DNA of 36,846 bases, taken from assembly GCA_947175055.1 (NCBI GenBank), contig CAMWLJ010000029.1, forward strand, positions 1 through 36,846, read 5' to 3'. This DNA comes from an uncultured Lachnospiraceae bacterium. Lineage in GTDB: Bacteria; Bacillota; Clostridia; Lachnospirales; Lachnospiraceae. The notes under the pieces are model-generated. The model ran no database searches and was not told the origin of the DNA. It worked only from the letters and a program-made list of their open reading frames with translations. The translations under genes and the position numbers were made by a program. Below, piece after piece: positions 20,777 through 29,137 of the stretch; the first letter of the stretch is position 1, and every line of letters begins with the position of its first letter.

Positions 20777-23032
20777 ATGGACTTTTCCACAAAAAAGGAA
20801 TATGATGAATCTAAAGCTATAAACAAGGGGATGGAATTGGTGGAAAAGAAACATCGATATGTTTATTTATTGTTGGTCGCTTCCACGCTGCTCATTATCT
20901 TTGGTGTCACATTTACTTATATCAGGCAGCTGAACAGAACGATCCTGGATAATATTATACATTCGATCAGTGAGATCGCGGCGCATGATAAGTCTACGAT
21001 CGAAACTTATATCGAGATATGCTGGGAAGATCTTGCGGAGATCCAGGAGCGTTTCGTAAACTATGGCTGCGAGTCGATCGAAGATATTGAGAGCAGGATG
21101 AATCTGGAGTGTGAAGCCAGTAGCTTTACTCACATCTATCTGTTGGCAGAGGACGGTACACTTTGTATGGGGCAGTGTGGAGCGGAGGACCTTGATGGTG
21201 TGAGCAGCAAAGCTGAACTGATGTCGTATTTTGCCAACGGAGAGGAACGGGTCGTGGCCCGGTTTGATGAGAAGACGGCAGGATACGGGACGGTGAAAGA
21301 ACAGATTCTTTACGGCGTCAGACTGCAGGATTATGAAGTGGACGGGATGAGAATGTTCGCTATGATTGGTGTCAGCGACATTTCTTCCATTCAGGATAAG
21401 ATGGTCATCGACAGCTACAAGAAGGACGGGTATGGCAGGGGGCACAGTGCGCTCATCGATATGGAAGGTAATTATATTGTAGATATCGGCAAGGAAGGCT
21501 ACCGCAATAAATATAACAACTTATTCGATCATTTGGCGGAAGCTGTATCTTCGGAGATGAACAATGAAGAAGTGGCTGAGAAACTGAAAAGTAGGGAAAC
21601 CTTCGCATTCTATCACTCCCATGAGGGAGAAGAGCATCAGGAGCTGTTCTATTTTATTCCGTTTGATAAGGAAATGAACCTGTATTTTATCATGTCTCTA
21701 AGCGAGGAGGTGTTTGCCGAGCAGAGTAAGACGTTTGTCACCATGAGCATGGTGATGTTGGTGCTGAGTATGATGACGGTAGTCATTATGTTGCTGATCG
21801 TTATGAAATATCAGAACAAGACACTGATCGCGGCGGAACGAGCCAGGTCACAGCGGGAGTTTCTTTCCAATATGAGCCATGAGATCCGTACGCCGCTGAA
21901 CGGTCTGATCGGCATGAATCATCTGATCATGGCTCACATTGATAATGAGGGACAGAGGGGCCAGATCAGGGAATGGCTGCGCAAGTCCCAGAGTACAGCT
22001 AATTATCTGCTGTCTTTGGTAAATGATGTGCTGGATATGTCTAAGCTGCAGGCGGGCAAAGTGGATATCATCAGAGAGCCGATGCTGATCTCGTCGATGA
22101 TCGATGAGATCGCTGCCATGCAGGCGGATAATATTGAGAGTCGTGGCGTAGAATTTATCGTGGAAAAAGAGATCAAGGTGCCCTGCGTTGCGGGAGATGT
22201 AACAAGAACCAAACAGATCCTGATGAATATTGTCGGCAATGCGGCTAAGTTCACACCGAAGGGTAAATGGATCAAGCTGTCGGTCAGTCAGAGACAGACG
22301 GATGAAACCCATGTGCTCACTACCTATTGCTGTGAGGACAGAGGAATCGGGATTTCCAAGGAGTATATCGGACAGATTTTTGATTCTTTCAGCCAAGAGA
22401 GACATCGTCACTCGGAGGGAATCAAAGGTACCGGGCTTGGCATGGCTATCAGTAAGCTGCTGGCAAATGCCATGGGCGGTGATATCACAGTGGAGAGTGA
22501 ACTGAATGTGGGGAGCACATTTACGGTCACGATTCCTTCTTTGATCGTGAAAGAGATACCGGAATATCTGCAGGAGGAGGCAGAGGAATACGGGGATAGA
22601 TGCCAGGAGGGGGATGCAGGCACAGGAGAAGAACGGGCAGGCAGCACGGGGCGACAGGGTAAGATCATGGTTGTAGAGGACGTGGACCTGAATGCGGAAG
22701 TGTTGTTGGAGATCCTGTCTATGGAAGGATTCGAGACAGTGCATGCGACAAACGGCCAGGAGGCGCTTAATATGTTCCTGGAATCGGAACCCGGGGAGTT
22801 CGCTATTATCCTGATGGATATGCAGATGCCGGTAATGGACGGCTGCACGGCAGCTGCTGAGATACGGAAACTTACACGCGCGGATGCGGCTTCAGTCCTG
22901 ATCTATGCCTGCACCGCCAACACGTTCCAGGAAGACAGGGAGCGGGCAATGCAAAGCGGTATGGATGATTTCCTGACGAAGCCGATCGATGTTAGTGTTC
23001 TTTTGAAGAAAATGGGGAAGGCTGTGAGATAA
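20777..23032 (+). CDS. Hybrid sensor histidine kinase with one receiver domain
   Basis: A 751-residue membrane kinase. Transmembrane helix 1 (about 29-48, VYLLLVASTLLIIFGVTFTY), an extracytoplasmic sensor of about 270 residues of Cache-like appearance (SFTHIYLLAEDGTLCMGQCG; GHSALIDMEGNYIVDIGKEG), and helix 2 (about 322-342) come first. They are followed by HisKA SNMSHEIRTPLNGLIGMNHL (His about 369), an ATPase domain (NIVGNAAKFTPKGKW; GTGLGMAISKLLANAMGG) and a C-terminal receiver (about 630-748; VEDVDLNAEVLLEIL, phospho-Asp in ILMDMQMPVMDG, TKPIDVSVLL). ATG 20777 lacks a clear ribosome site; ATG 20831 or GTG 20840 behind AAGGGG are alternatives. No Hpt or output gene is adjacent. Paralogous in layout to the kinase at 26486. 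Confidence 0.88.
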   Translation: MDFSTKKEYDESKAINKGMELVEKKHRYVYLLLVASTLLIIFGVTFTYIRQLNRTILDNIIHSISEIAAHDKSTIETYIEICWEDLAEIQERFVNYGCESIEDIESRMNLECEASSFTHIYLLAEDGTLCMGQCGAEDLDGVSSKAELMSYFANGEERVVARFDEKTAGYGTVKEQILYGVRLQDYEVDGMRMFAMIGVSDISSIQDKMVIDSYKKDGYGRGHSALIDMEGNYIVDIGKEGYRNKYNNLFDHLAEAVSSEMNNEEVAEKLKSRETFAFYHSHEGEEHQELFYFIPFDKEMNLYFIMSLSEEVFAEQSKTFVTMSMVMLVLSMMTVVIMLLIVMKYQNKTLIAAERARSQREFLSNMSHEIRTPLNGLIGMNHLIMAHIDNEGQRGQIREWLRKSQSTANYLLSLVNDVLDMSKLQAGKVDIIREPMLISSMIDEIAAMQADNIESRGVEFIVEKEIKVPCVAGDVTRTKQILMNIVGNAAKFTPKGKWIKLSVSQRQTDETHVLTTYCCEDRGIGISKEYIGQIFDSFSQERHRHSEGIKGTGLGMAISKLLANAMGGDITVESELNVGSTFTVTIPSLIVKEIPEYLQEEAEEYGDRCQEGDAGTGEERAGSTGRQGKIMVVEDVDLNAEVLLEILSMEGFETVHATNGQEALNMFLESEPGEFAIILMDMQMPVMDGCTAAAEIRKLTRADAASVLIYACTANTFQEDRERAMQSGMDDFLTKPIDVSVLLKKMGKAVR

Positions 23033-23048
23033 AGCAGCCTTCCTTTTA
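23016..23048 (+). terminator. Intrinsic terminator overlapping the end of the hybrid kinase gene
   Basis: GGAAGGCTG (23016-23024) pairs perfectly with CAGCCTTCC (23035-23043), with a 10-base loop that contains the stop codon region, followed by TTTTAT. The coding sequence itself forms the left arm of the stem. Confidence 0.72.
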
Positions 23049-23111
23049 TCATACAGGAAATCAAAGTTTCCTAACAGTTGATTTTATTAAGAAAAGTAAA
23101 ACATAAGTCGC

Positions 23112-23145
23112 TTGCCTGTTAAATTTGTCAACCTGTATAATACAG
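23112..23145 (+). promoter_or_regulatory. Promoter with operator palindrome for the XRE regulator/ABC operon
   Basis: TTGCCT (23112-23117) and TATAAT (23136-23141) have an 18-base spacer. The -10 lies inside a perfect 13-bp palindrome CTGTATAATACAG (23133-23145). XRE-type repressors commonly bind such short palindromes over their own promoters, so I infer autoregulation by the product of the gene at 23188. Confidence 0.6.
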
Positions 23146-23187
23146 ATAAGAAATGGATGCTATTAGCGGAGAGGCAAAGGGGTGTAT

Positions 23188-24354
23188 ATGAAGGAGATCA
23201 ATATCGCAAAGATCATTCATTCAAAACGGAAAGAGTTTCGGTTGACTCAGGACGATATTGCAGGCTATATCGGGGTATCCAAGGCTTCCGTCTCGAAGTG
23301 GGAGACGGGGCAAAGCTATCCGGATATCACTTTCCTGCCACAGCTGGCGACACTTTTTCATATCAGTATCGATGAGTTGATGGGCTATCAACCGCAGATG
23401 GCAAAGGAGGAGATCCGGGAGGTATACCGTCAGCTGTCAAAGAATTTCGCCGAGCAGCCTTTTGAGGAAGTGATGGAGCAGTGCAGAGCGGTGATCCGGG
23501 AATATTATGCGTGCTTTCCGTTATTGTTTCTGATGGGAACACTGCTTGTCAATCACAGTATGCTGGCCGGCGATGCAGGGAAGGTACAGGAGATCCTGAA
23601 AGAGGCGAGGGAGCTTTTTGTCCGTGTCCGGACGGAGAGCTGCGATGTGGAACTGGCAAGAGAGTCCAGGAATATGGAGGCGGTATGTCTGCTGTCATTG
23701 GGCCAGCCGGATGAGGTGACAGAGATGATCGACGGGACGGATCTGCTGCTGATGTCGCAGGAAGCGCTACTGTCTTTGGCATACAGGATGACAGGAAGAA
23801 TGCAAGAGGCAAAGTCGGTATGCCAGGTTGGTATCTATCAGTATCTGTCCGCACTGTTGAGCCTGTTGATCCATTATCAGGAACTGTGTGTGGAGGATCG
23901 GGCACTGTTTGATGAGACGCACCGGCGGATCACGGCGCTGGCAGAGACTTTTCGGGTGGGAGAGCTGCACCCGGCACTTTTATTTCCGTATTATATCTCT
24001 GCGGCGCAGGGGTATATGACGATTGGCGATATCGGGAAGGCATGCACTTATCTGGAGCAGTATACGGAGTTGGTCATAAAGATCGAATGGCCGCTTAAAC
24101 TGCATGGTGATGCTTATTTTGATATGGTGGATGACTGGCTGGAAAACCGGATGATCCTGGGAGAAGATATGCCCCGGGACGGGAAGCTGGTGCGCAGGAG
24201 CATGGTGGAGGCAGTTGCTGAGAATCCGGCGTTTGCGGCGCTTCATGAGGAGGCAGCATTTCAGCGGATTCTTGAGAAGCTTAAAGGACATTATAAAGAA
24301 AGCGATGATACGGTTTCCGGAAAAGAAATGGAGGGATCGGGATGCATGCAGTAG
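23188..24354 (+). CDS. XRE-family transcriptional regulator with C-terminal helical (TPR-like) domain
   Basis: A 388-residue regulator. ATG 23188 has AAAGGGG about six bases upstream; GTG 23182 is the alternative. Residues about 3-65 form a Cro/CI-type helix-turn-helix (KRKEFRLTQDDIAGYIGVSK; ASVSKWETGQSYPDITFLPQ; LFHISIDELMGYQP). The remaining ~310 residues are alpha-helical repeats (QLSKNFAEQPFEEVMEQCRA; LAGDAGKVQEILKEARELF; IGKACTYLEQYTELVIKIEW) like the TPR-type sensory domains of peptide- or stress-responsive XRE regulators. Its stop lies inside the next gene (ATG 24342), so it is coupled to an ABC exporter that it presumably controls. Confidence 0.85.
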   Translation: MKEINIAKIIHSKRKEFRLTQDDIAGYIGVSKASVSKWETGQSYPDITFLPQLATLFHISIDELMGYQPQMAKEEIREVYRQLSKNFAEQPFEEVMEQCRAVIREYYACFPLLFLMGTLLVNHSMLAGDAGKVQEILKEARELFVRVRTESCDVELARESRNMEAVCLLSLGQPDEVTEMIDGTDLLLMSQEALLSLAYRMTGRMQEAKSVCQVGIYQYLSALLSLLIHYQELCVEDRALFDETHRRITALAETFRVGELHPALLFPYYISAAQGYMTIGDIGKACTYLEQYTELVIKIEWPLKLHGDAYFDMVDDWLENRMILGEDMPRDGKLVRRSMVEAVAENPAFAALHEEAAFQRILEKLKGHYKESDDTVSGKEMEGSGCMQ

Positions 24355-25310
24355 CAATGGAACAGTTGTCGAAGATCTACGCAGGCGGGAAGACTGCGGT
24401 GGCGGATATGAGTCTTACGTTGGAACCGGGAGAGGTGTTTGGATTTCTGGGGCCAAATGGCGCAGGTAAGACAACCACTGTCAAGGTGTTGAATGGGATG
24501 CTGCAGCCCTCCGCAGGCGACTGTCTGGTGTTCGGTGAGGACCCAGCCAGGAATCCTGAGAAGGTGCATGCTCTTTCAGGGGTAATGACGGAACATGCCC
24601 AAATGTATAATAATCTGACGGGAATGCAGAACCTTGTGTTTTACGGCTCTATGTTTGGCATCGGGGAGACTGAGAGCAGGAAGCGGGCCGGAGAATTGCT
24701 GCGGCAGCTGGAACTTGCGGAGGCAGCTGGGCAAAAGCTGTCGGCCTATTCAACGGGCATGCGGCAGCGGCTTTCCATCGCCCGCGCGCTGATGCATCGT
24801 CCGAAGATCCTGTTTCTGGATGAGCCGACGTCGGGATTGGATCCTGAAAGCGCGCACAATGTCAACCAGATGATCCTCAACTTGGCGAAAGAGCAGGGGA
24901 TGACGATCTTTCTGTGCACACATCAGCTTCGCTATGCGCAGGAAATTTGTAGCCGTTACGGATTGATCGACGAAGGCAGGCTGCTGACGGTTGGAACGCT
25001 GGAAGAGCTGCGGGACGGGATAAGTTCCGGCATGCGGGTACGGATTCAGGCGGATCGTGTACCGGATGCGTTTCTGAAGGAAAATGTTTGTGACGAACAT
25101 GAGAAGAAGAAAACGGAAGCAGAGATCATTAACTTCGCTGCAGAAGGCAAGGGGACAGAGATACGGGATCTTACGCTTGAGATCACATCGGAGGATGAGA
25201 TTCCGTGTATTGTCAGACAGATCGTGGAAGGCGGTGGGAAGATTTATCATGTGTCGGCAAGTAGACCTTCGCTGGAAGATATTTATTTTGCTTTGACTGT
25301 GGAACGATAA
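24342..25310 (+). CDS. ABC transporter ATP-binding protein (CcmA/NatA-like)
   Basis: A 322-residue ATPase starting at ATG 24342, inside the 3' end of the regulator gene, after GGAGGGATCGGG. Walker A FLGPNGAGKTTTVKVLNGM (about 36-54), signature YSTGMRQRLSIARALMH, Walker B ILFLDEPTSGLDPES and the switch His in IFLCTHQLRYAQEICSRYG are intact. The C-terminal ~100 residues are an accessory region like that of NatA/drug-exporter ATPases. With the permease at 25390 it makes an ABC-2 type exporter. The XRE regulator in the same operon suggests a drug, ion or peptide export role; substrate not deducible. Confidence 0.9.
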   Translation: MHAVAMEQLSKIYAGGKTAVADMSLTLEPGEVFGFLGPNGAGKTTTVKVLNGMLQPSAGDCLVFGEDPARNPEKVHALSGVMTEHAQMYNNLTGMQNLVFYGSMFGIGETESRKRAGELLRQLELAEAAGQKLSAYSTGMRQRLSIARALMHRPKILFLDEPTSGLDPESAHNVNQMILNLAKEQGMTIFLCTHQLRYAQEICSRYGLIDEGRLLTVGTLEELRDGISSGMRVRIQADRVPDAFLKENVCDEHEKKKTEAEIINFAAEGKGTEIRDLTLEITSEDEIPCIVRQIVEGGGKIYHVSASRPSLEDIYFALTVER

Positions 25311-25320
25311 ATTCTCTGAT

Positions 25321-25356
25321 GAACAATTTAGTTCAACAAACTGAACAAGTTCAGTT
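25321..25356. promoter_or_regulatory. Clustered GTTC/GAAC inverted repeats between ATPase and permease genes
   Basis: AACTGAAC-AA-GTTCAGTT (25339-25356) is a perfect 18-bp palindrome. An overlapping GTTCA-N6-TGAAC (25331-25346) and GAAC/GTTC pair (25321-25334) use the same half-sites. No T-run follows. It may be an internal operator or an mRNA hairpin that sets the ratio of the two transporter genes. Confidence 0.4.
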
Positions 25357-25389
25357 AGAGTTTGTGGTGCTTCGGAATGGAGGAAGAAT

Positions 25390-26184
25390 ATGAACAGAGC
25401 AATAAGTGCGATCGTGAAAAAGGACATGCGGGAGATTACCGCAAACAGGCAGCTGCTGCTGACGATAGTGATAGTGCCGCTAGTGCTGACATTGGTGGTG
25501 CCGTCCATTTTCCTGCTTTCGGCTCATTTTGCACCGCAGGAGATGGGAGAACTGCAGGAGCTTATGAGGATGATGCCGGAAGAAATGCAGAATAAGGAGA
25601 CAGAGGAGCTTATGGTCACTCTTTTGTTTGACAATATACTGCCCTTGTTTTTCCTGATCATTCCGATCATGGCGGCTTCGGTGATGGCAGCCAGCTCCTT
25701 TGTCGGGGAGAAGGAACAGAGCACGCTGGAGACGCTGCTGTACAGTCCGCTGACTGTAAAACAGCTGTTTCATGCGAAGGTGCTCTCCTCCTTCTTGTTC
25801 AGTATGCTGGTGTCCTGGATTTCTTTTCTGGCGATGCTTCTTCTGCTGGGTGTGGAGGTCAACGTGCTGACTGGCGGGATGCTGATCCTGGGGATCAATT
25901 GGTTATTGGTGCTTGGACTTTTATCCCCGGCGGTCTCGTTGATTGCCATCACGATGATCGTGCGCTGTTCGGCGAAGGCACAGAATGTGATGGAAGCCCA
26001 ACAGAAGGCAGCATTTCTTATATTGCCGGTGGTATTTCTGATTGCCGGACAGTTTCTTGGTGCGATATTGATCAATGCCTTGATCCTGGCAGGGCTGGCC
26101 TTGATTCTCGGCTTGTTGGCGTGTCTTTTGCTAAAGACATCTCTGAGGAAATTTAGTGGAGAGATGCTGCTGGGGAATCGGTAA
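25390..26184 (+). CDS. ABC-2 type exporter permease (NatB-like)
   Basis: A 264-residue membrane protein with six hydrophobic helices (QLLLTIVIVPLVLTLVVPSI; ILPLFFLIIPIMAASVMAAS; SSFLFSMLVSWISFLAMLLL; and three in the last 100 residues). The SFVGEKEQSTLETLLYSPLT segment after helix 2 is the conserved cytosolic motif of ABC-2 permeases of the NatB/YhaP type. An extracytoplasmic loop (GELQELMRMMPEEMQNKETE) is rich in Met and Glu. Start ATG 25390 follows GGAGGAAG at 25380-25387. Partner of the ATPase at 24342. Confidence 0.87.
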   Translation: MNRAISAIVKKDMREITANRQLLLTIVIVPLVLTLVVPSIFLLSAHFAPQEMGELQELMRMMPEEMQNKETEELMVTLLFDNILPLFFLIIPIMAASVMAASSFVGEKEQSTLETLLYSPLTVKQLFHAKVLSSFLFSMLVSWISFLAMLLLLGVEVNVLTGGMLILGINWLLVLGLLSPAVSLIAITMIVRCSAKAQNVMEAQQKAAFLILPVVFLIAGQFLGAILINALILAGLALILGLLACLLLKTSLRKFSGEMLLGNR

Positions 26185-26266
26185 AGAGTTCAATGCAAGA
26201 GGAATTTGAGTATAGCAGCGTGGATTTTTTATGGAGTGCCAGGAAATCGAACTGTCACATATAATA

Positions 26267-26295
26267 TTGTAAATGAGATTGCCCTATGATAAAAT
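26267..26295 (+). promoter_or_regulatory. Promoter in front of the dual-receiver kinase leader
   Basis: TTGTAA (26267-26272), a 17-base spacer and TAAAAT (26290-26295) form a good sigma-A promoter. It would start a leader transcript of about 185 bases before the kinase gene. A second TATAAT at 26260-26265 has no convincing -35. Confidence 0.55.
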
Positions 26296-26415
26296 GAACA
26301 AGAGATTGCAGATGGGTATTCTTGGAATTTATAAAGTTATTTCAGCATAGCAGGGACACAATTATGGAAATAAGTGACTTGATGCAGAAATGACAGGAAC
26401 ATAATTTTACAGATC

Positions 26416-26462
26416 ATCCAAAGATGTTTAAGAATATGCCATGAACATCTTTGGATTTTTTT
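26416..26462 (+). terminator. Strong intrinsic terminator inside the leader of the dual-receiver kinase gene
   Basis: A perfect 13-bp stem, ATCCAAAGATGTT (26416-26428) with AACATCTTTGGAT (26444-26456), with a T-run through 26462. The kinase start (26486) lies only 24 bases further, leaving no room for another promoter. It either ends the exporter operon with the kinase living on read-through, or it is a conditional attenuator acting on the transcript from the promoter at 26267. Confidence 0.8.
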
Positions 26463-26485
26463 GTGTTGAGGGGAATGTCAGAGAG

Positions 26486-29110
26486 ATGTATATGAGTGAG
26501 GACAGGGAATTGCAGGAGATCAAAGAGAGGAATCTGAAAGGAACACCGACTATTTTCATTATTTTTGCGGTTCTGGTCCTGGTAGCGGTATCGGGGAATT
26601 ATGTCAGCTTTCTGGAGTCTCAGCTTTTCGAGGAGCGTAGGAAACATATCGTCGAATTTACAGATAAAGCGTCTGAGATCGTAGACGGTGTGATAGAAAA
26701 CTCCTGGCAGCAGGTTCTGGCCTGCGAACATATACTCCGATATGAGCAGCTGACGACGACACAGGAGTTGTTGGATGTTCTGGCATCTACTTCAGATTTC
26801 ATCGATAAGACCGATTCGATCGTATTTGCATATGATACCAAAGGGAACTATTATGCGTCGGATCTTGCCACAGGACGATGGCAGCAGACACAGTTACTGA
26901 TGACAGGAGCGGGCGACTGGCAATTGGTAGTTACGGAGATCCCGCATAGAGATGATTCCTACTTCGTTTTCATGGAGCGGCTTTCAGAGTCCATACGGCT
27001 GTCTGACGGTGTGGAGATCACGCATCTTGCTTTGGCAGTGGAGATGGAGACTGTGAGGGAGAAGATCTCGGTGAGTGGTTTCGGGGATCAATGTTATACG
27101 TATCTGATCAATGAAGACGGAAGGAGGCTGTACAAGTACACTTATGCCGACAATTTTATCGAGGGTTATAATGTGTTAAATGCCATGAAGGATTTCCTGA
27201 TCATACATGGCGGCACCTATGAAGATTTTATAGAGCAGATGCAGGAAAGGAAAGATACGGCGTTGGAATTTCGGTTTACGGATGAGAATGGGCACAAGAG
27301 CGACTGGTATGTGGCCAATGCCGTTCTCTCTTCGGCAAACTGGCAGATCCTCCTGTTTGTGCCTACGGAGGTATTGGGGGCCAATACCTCGCTGCTGTTA
27401 GATCGAACGATGCTGTTTTTCGGAGCAGTATCCCTTGTATTTCTGGCCTCGATGGTAGTGATCATTGTGATCACCATGATCTCCAAGACAGATAAGCAGC
27501 TTATGAGACAGAAGGATGAGGCAAATAAGCTGCTGCAGACGGCTGCGGAGGAGGCCAATAGCGCAAACCAGGCAAAGAGTGATTTTCTTTCACATATGAG
27601 TCATGACATTCGTACACCGATCAACGGCATCATGGGTATGACCGATATTGCCCTGAAAAACATTGGCAACCAGGATAAAGTATATGACTGTCTGAATAAG
27701 ATCAGTGGTTCCTCCCAACATCTGTTGGGACTGATCAATGACGTGCTGGATATGAGCCGTATTGAGTCAGGCAAAACGAAGGTGAATCACGAGAGCTTTG
27801 ATATCAGGACTTGCATCAATAACTGTGCTTCTATTATCGGCGGACAATTGGCGGTGCGGGATTTGGAGCTAAAATGTGAGATTGACGAGTTTGCTCACCC
27901 GCTTTTGATCGGTGATGAACTGCATCTGAGGCAGGTGTTTATCAACATCCTGGGTAATTCCGTGAAATTTACGCCGGACGGCGGCACCATCTATCTGCGG
28001 GCCAAAGAGAAAGGAGATGCGGACGGCAAGGCCTTGTATCGGTTTGAGCTTGAGGATACAGGTATCGGTATGAAGGAGGAGTTCCTGCCGCATCTGTTTG
28101 AAGCTTTTGCCCAGGAGGACGGGGGTATGCGTACGACCTACAAGGGCACGGGGCTGGGTATGGCGATCACGAAGAAATTCGTGGATATGATGGGTGGCAC
28201 GATCGAGGTAACAAGCCAAGTGAATGTGGGAACTACTTTTGTGATCGAGATCTGGTTCGACATCGACGTGGATGCGAAGACTGATGAGAACAAAGCCGAT
28301 TTCCACGCTAATCTGAAGGGAATGAAGGCACTTTTGGTGGAGGATATCGAGCTGAATCTGGAGATTGCAAGAAGTATTTTGGAGGAGGAAGGCGCGGTGA
28401 TCACGCCGGCTATGAACGGGCAGGAGGCTGTGGAGGCTTTCAGCAACAATCCGCCGGGCACTTTCGATGTGATCATTATGGACATTATGATGCCGGTGAT
28501 GGACGGCATTACCGCTACGAAGACAATTCGTGCCCTGGAGCGCGAGGACGCGGCCGTGATTCCTATCATCGCGATGACTGCCAATGCTTACGAGGAGGAT
28601 ATCCGCAGTACCAGAGAGGCGGGAATGGATGCGCATCTGTCTAAACCTATCGATGTGAATGTGCTGTTTAAGACTTTGTCCCACTTCTATCCGCCATCCC
28701 AGAAGAAGGAGCGCAGGACAGATCTGAAAGGACTTAAAGTGTTGCTGGCCGATGACGTGGAGTTAAATCTGGAGATTGCCGGGACGGTGCTGGCAGATGA
28801 AGGCGCAGAGGTCACTACGGTGGAGAATGGGCAACAGGCTGTAGATCTTTTCTGCAGCAGTCCTGCGAGAACCTTTGACGTGATCTTGATGGATGTGCAC
28901 ATGCCGGTGATGGATGGACTGGATGCAACAAGGGCGATCCGCAGACTGGAGCGGGAGGATGCCGGGGAGATTCCGATCCTGGCGATGACTGCGGATGTCT
29001 ATGAGGAAGATATCCGTAAGACAAAAGAGGCGGGGATGAATGGCCATCTGACGAAACCTTTGAATGTAGAGAAAATGATATGGCTGTTGTCCGGCTATAA
29101 AGGTGTATGA
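26486..29110 (+). CDS. Hybrid sensor histidine kinase with two tandem receiver domains
   Basis: An 874-residue membrane kinase. ATG 26486 (or 26492) is chosen because a longer reading from 26441 begins inside the terminator stem. Helix 1 (about 17-38, IFIIFAVLVLVAVSGNYVSF), an extracytoplasmic sensor (~260 residues) and helix 2 (about 304-328) are followed by HisKA SHMSHDIRTPINGIMGMTDI (His about 372), ATPase (NILGNSVKFTPDGG; GTGLGMAITKKFVDMMGG), receiver 1 (about 612-735; VEDIELNLEIA, IIMDIMMPVMDG, SKPIDV) and receiver 2 (about 750-870; ADDVELNLEIA, ILMDVHMPVMDG, TKPLNV). The two receivers are recent duplicates in look and both keep the Asp. No Hpt or output gene follows; the fusion lipoprotein begins 27 bases later, so the two are co-transcribed. 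Confidence 0.88.
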   Translation: MYMSEDRELQEIKERNLKGTPTIFIIFAVLVLVAVSGNYVSFLESQLFEERRKHIVEFTDKASEIVDGVIENSWQQVLACEHILRYEQLTTTQELLDVLASTSDFIDKTDSIVFAYDTKGNYYASDLATGRWQQTQLLMTGAGDWQLVVTEIPHRDDSYFVFMERLSESIRLSDGVEITHLALAVEMETVREKISVSGFGDQCYTYLINEDGRRLYKYTYADNFIEGYNVLNAMKDFLIIHGGTYEDFIEQMQERKDTALEFRFTDENGHKSDWYVANAVLSSANWQILLFVPTEVLGANTSLLLDRTMLFFGAVSLVFLASMVVIIVITMISKTDKQLMRQKDEANKLLQTAAEEANSANQAKSDFLSHMSHDIRTPINGIMGMTDIALKNIGNQDKVYDCLNKISGSSQHLLGLINDVLDMSRIESGKTKVNHESFDIRTCINNCASIIGGQLAVRDLELKCEIDEFAHPLLIGDELHLRQVFINILGNSVKFTPDGGTIYLRAKEKGDADGKALYRFELEDTGIGMKEEFLPHLFEAFAQEDGGMRTTYKGTGLGMAITKKFVDMMGGTIEVTSQVNVGTTFVIEIWFDIDVDAKTDENKADFHANLKGMKALLVEDIELNLEIARSILEEEGAVITPAMNGQEAVEAFSNNPPGTFDVIIMDIMMPVMDGITATKTIRALEREDAAVIPIIAMTANAYEEDIRSTREAGMDAHLSKPIDVNVLFKTLSHFYPPSQKKERRTDLKGLKVLLADDVELNLEIAGTVLADEGAEVTTVENGQQAVDLFCSSPARTFDVILMDVHMPVMDGLDATRAIRRLEREDAGEIPILAMTADVYEEDIRKTKEAGMNGHLTKPLNVEKMIWLLSGYKGV

Positions 29111-29137
29111 TTCAAGCGCTTCAGCATGGAGGTAAAT

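Noticed and set aside
21848-22744. 298-codon minus-strand frame
   Set aside because: Shadow of the hybrid kinase catalytic and receiver domains on the other strand; His/Leu/Gln-rich composition typical of antisense reading.
26302-26485. Cyclic-di-GMP or other known riboswitch in the kinase leader
   Set aside because: No conserved riboswitch core was recognised; only the terminator stem is clear.
27869-28684. 271-codon minus-strand frame
   Set aside because: Antisense to the kinase ATPase and receiver domains, with no motif and no ribosome site.
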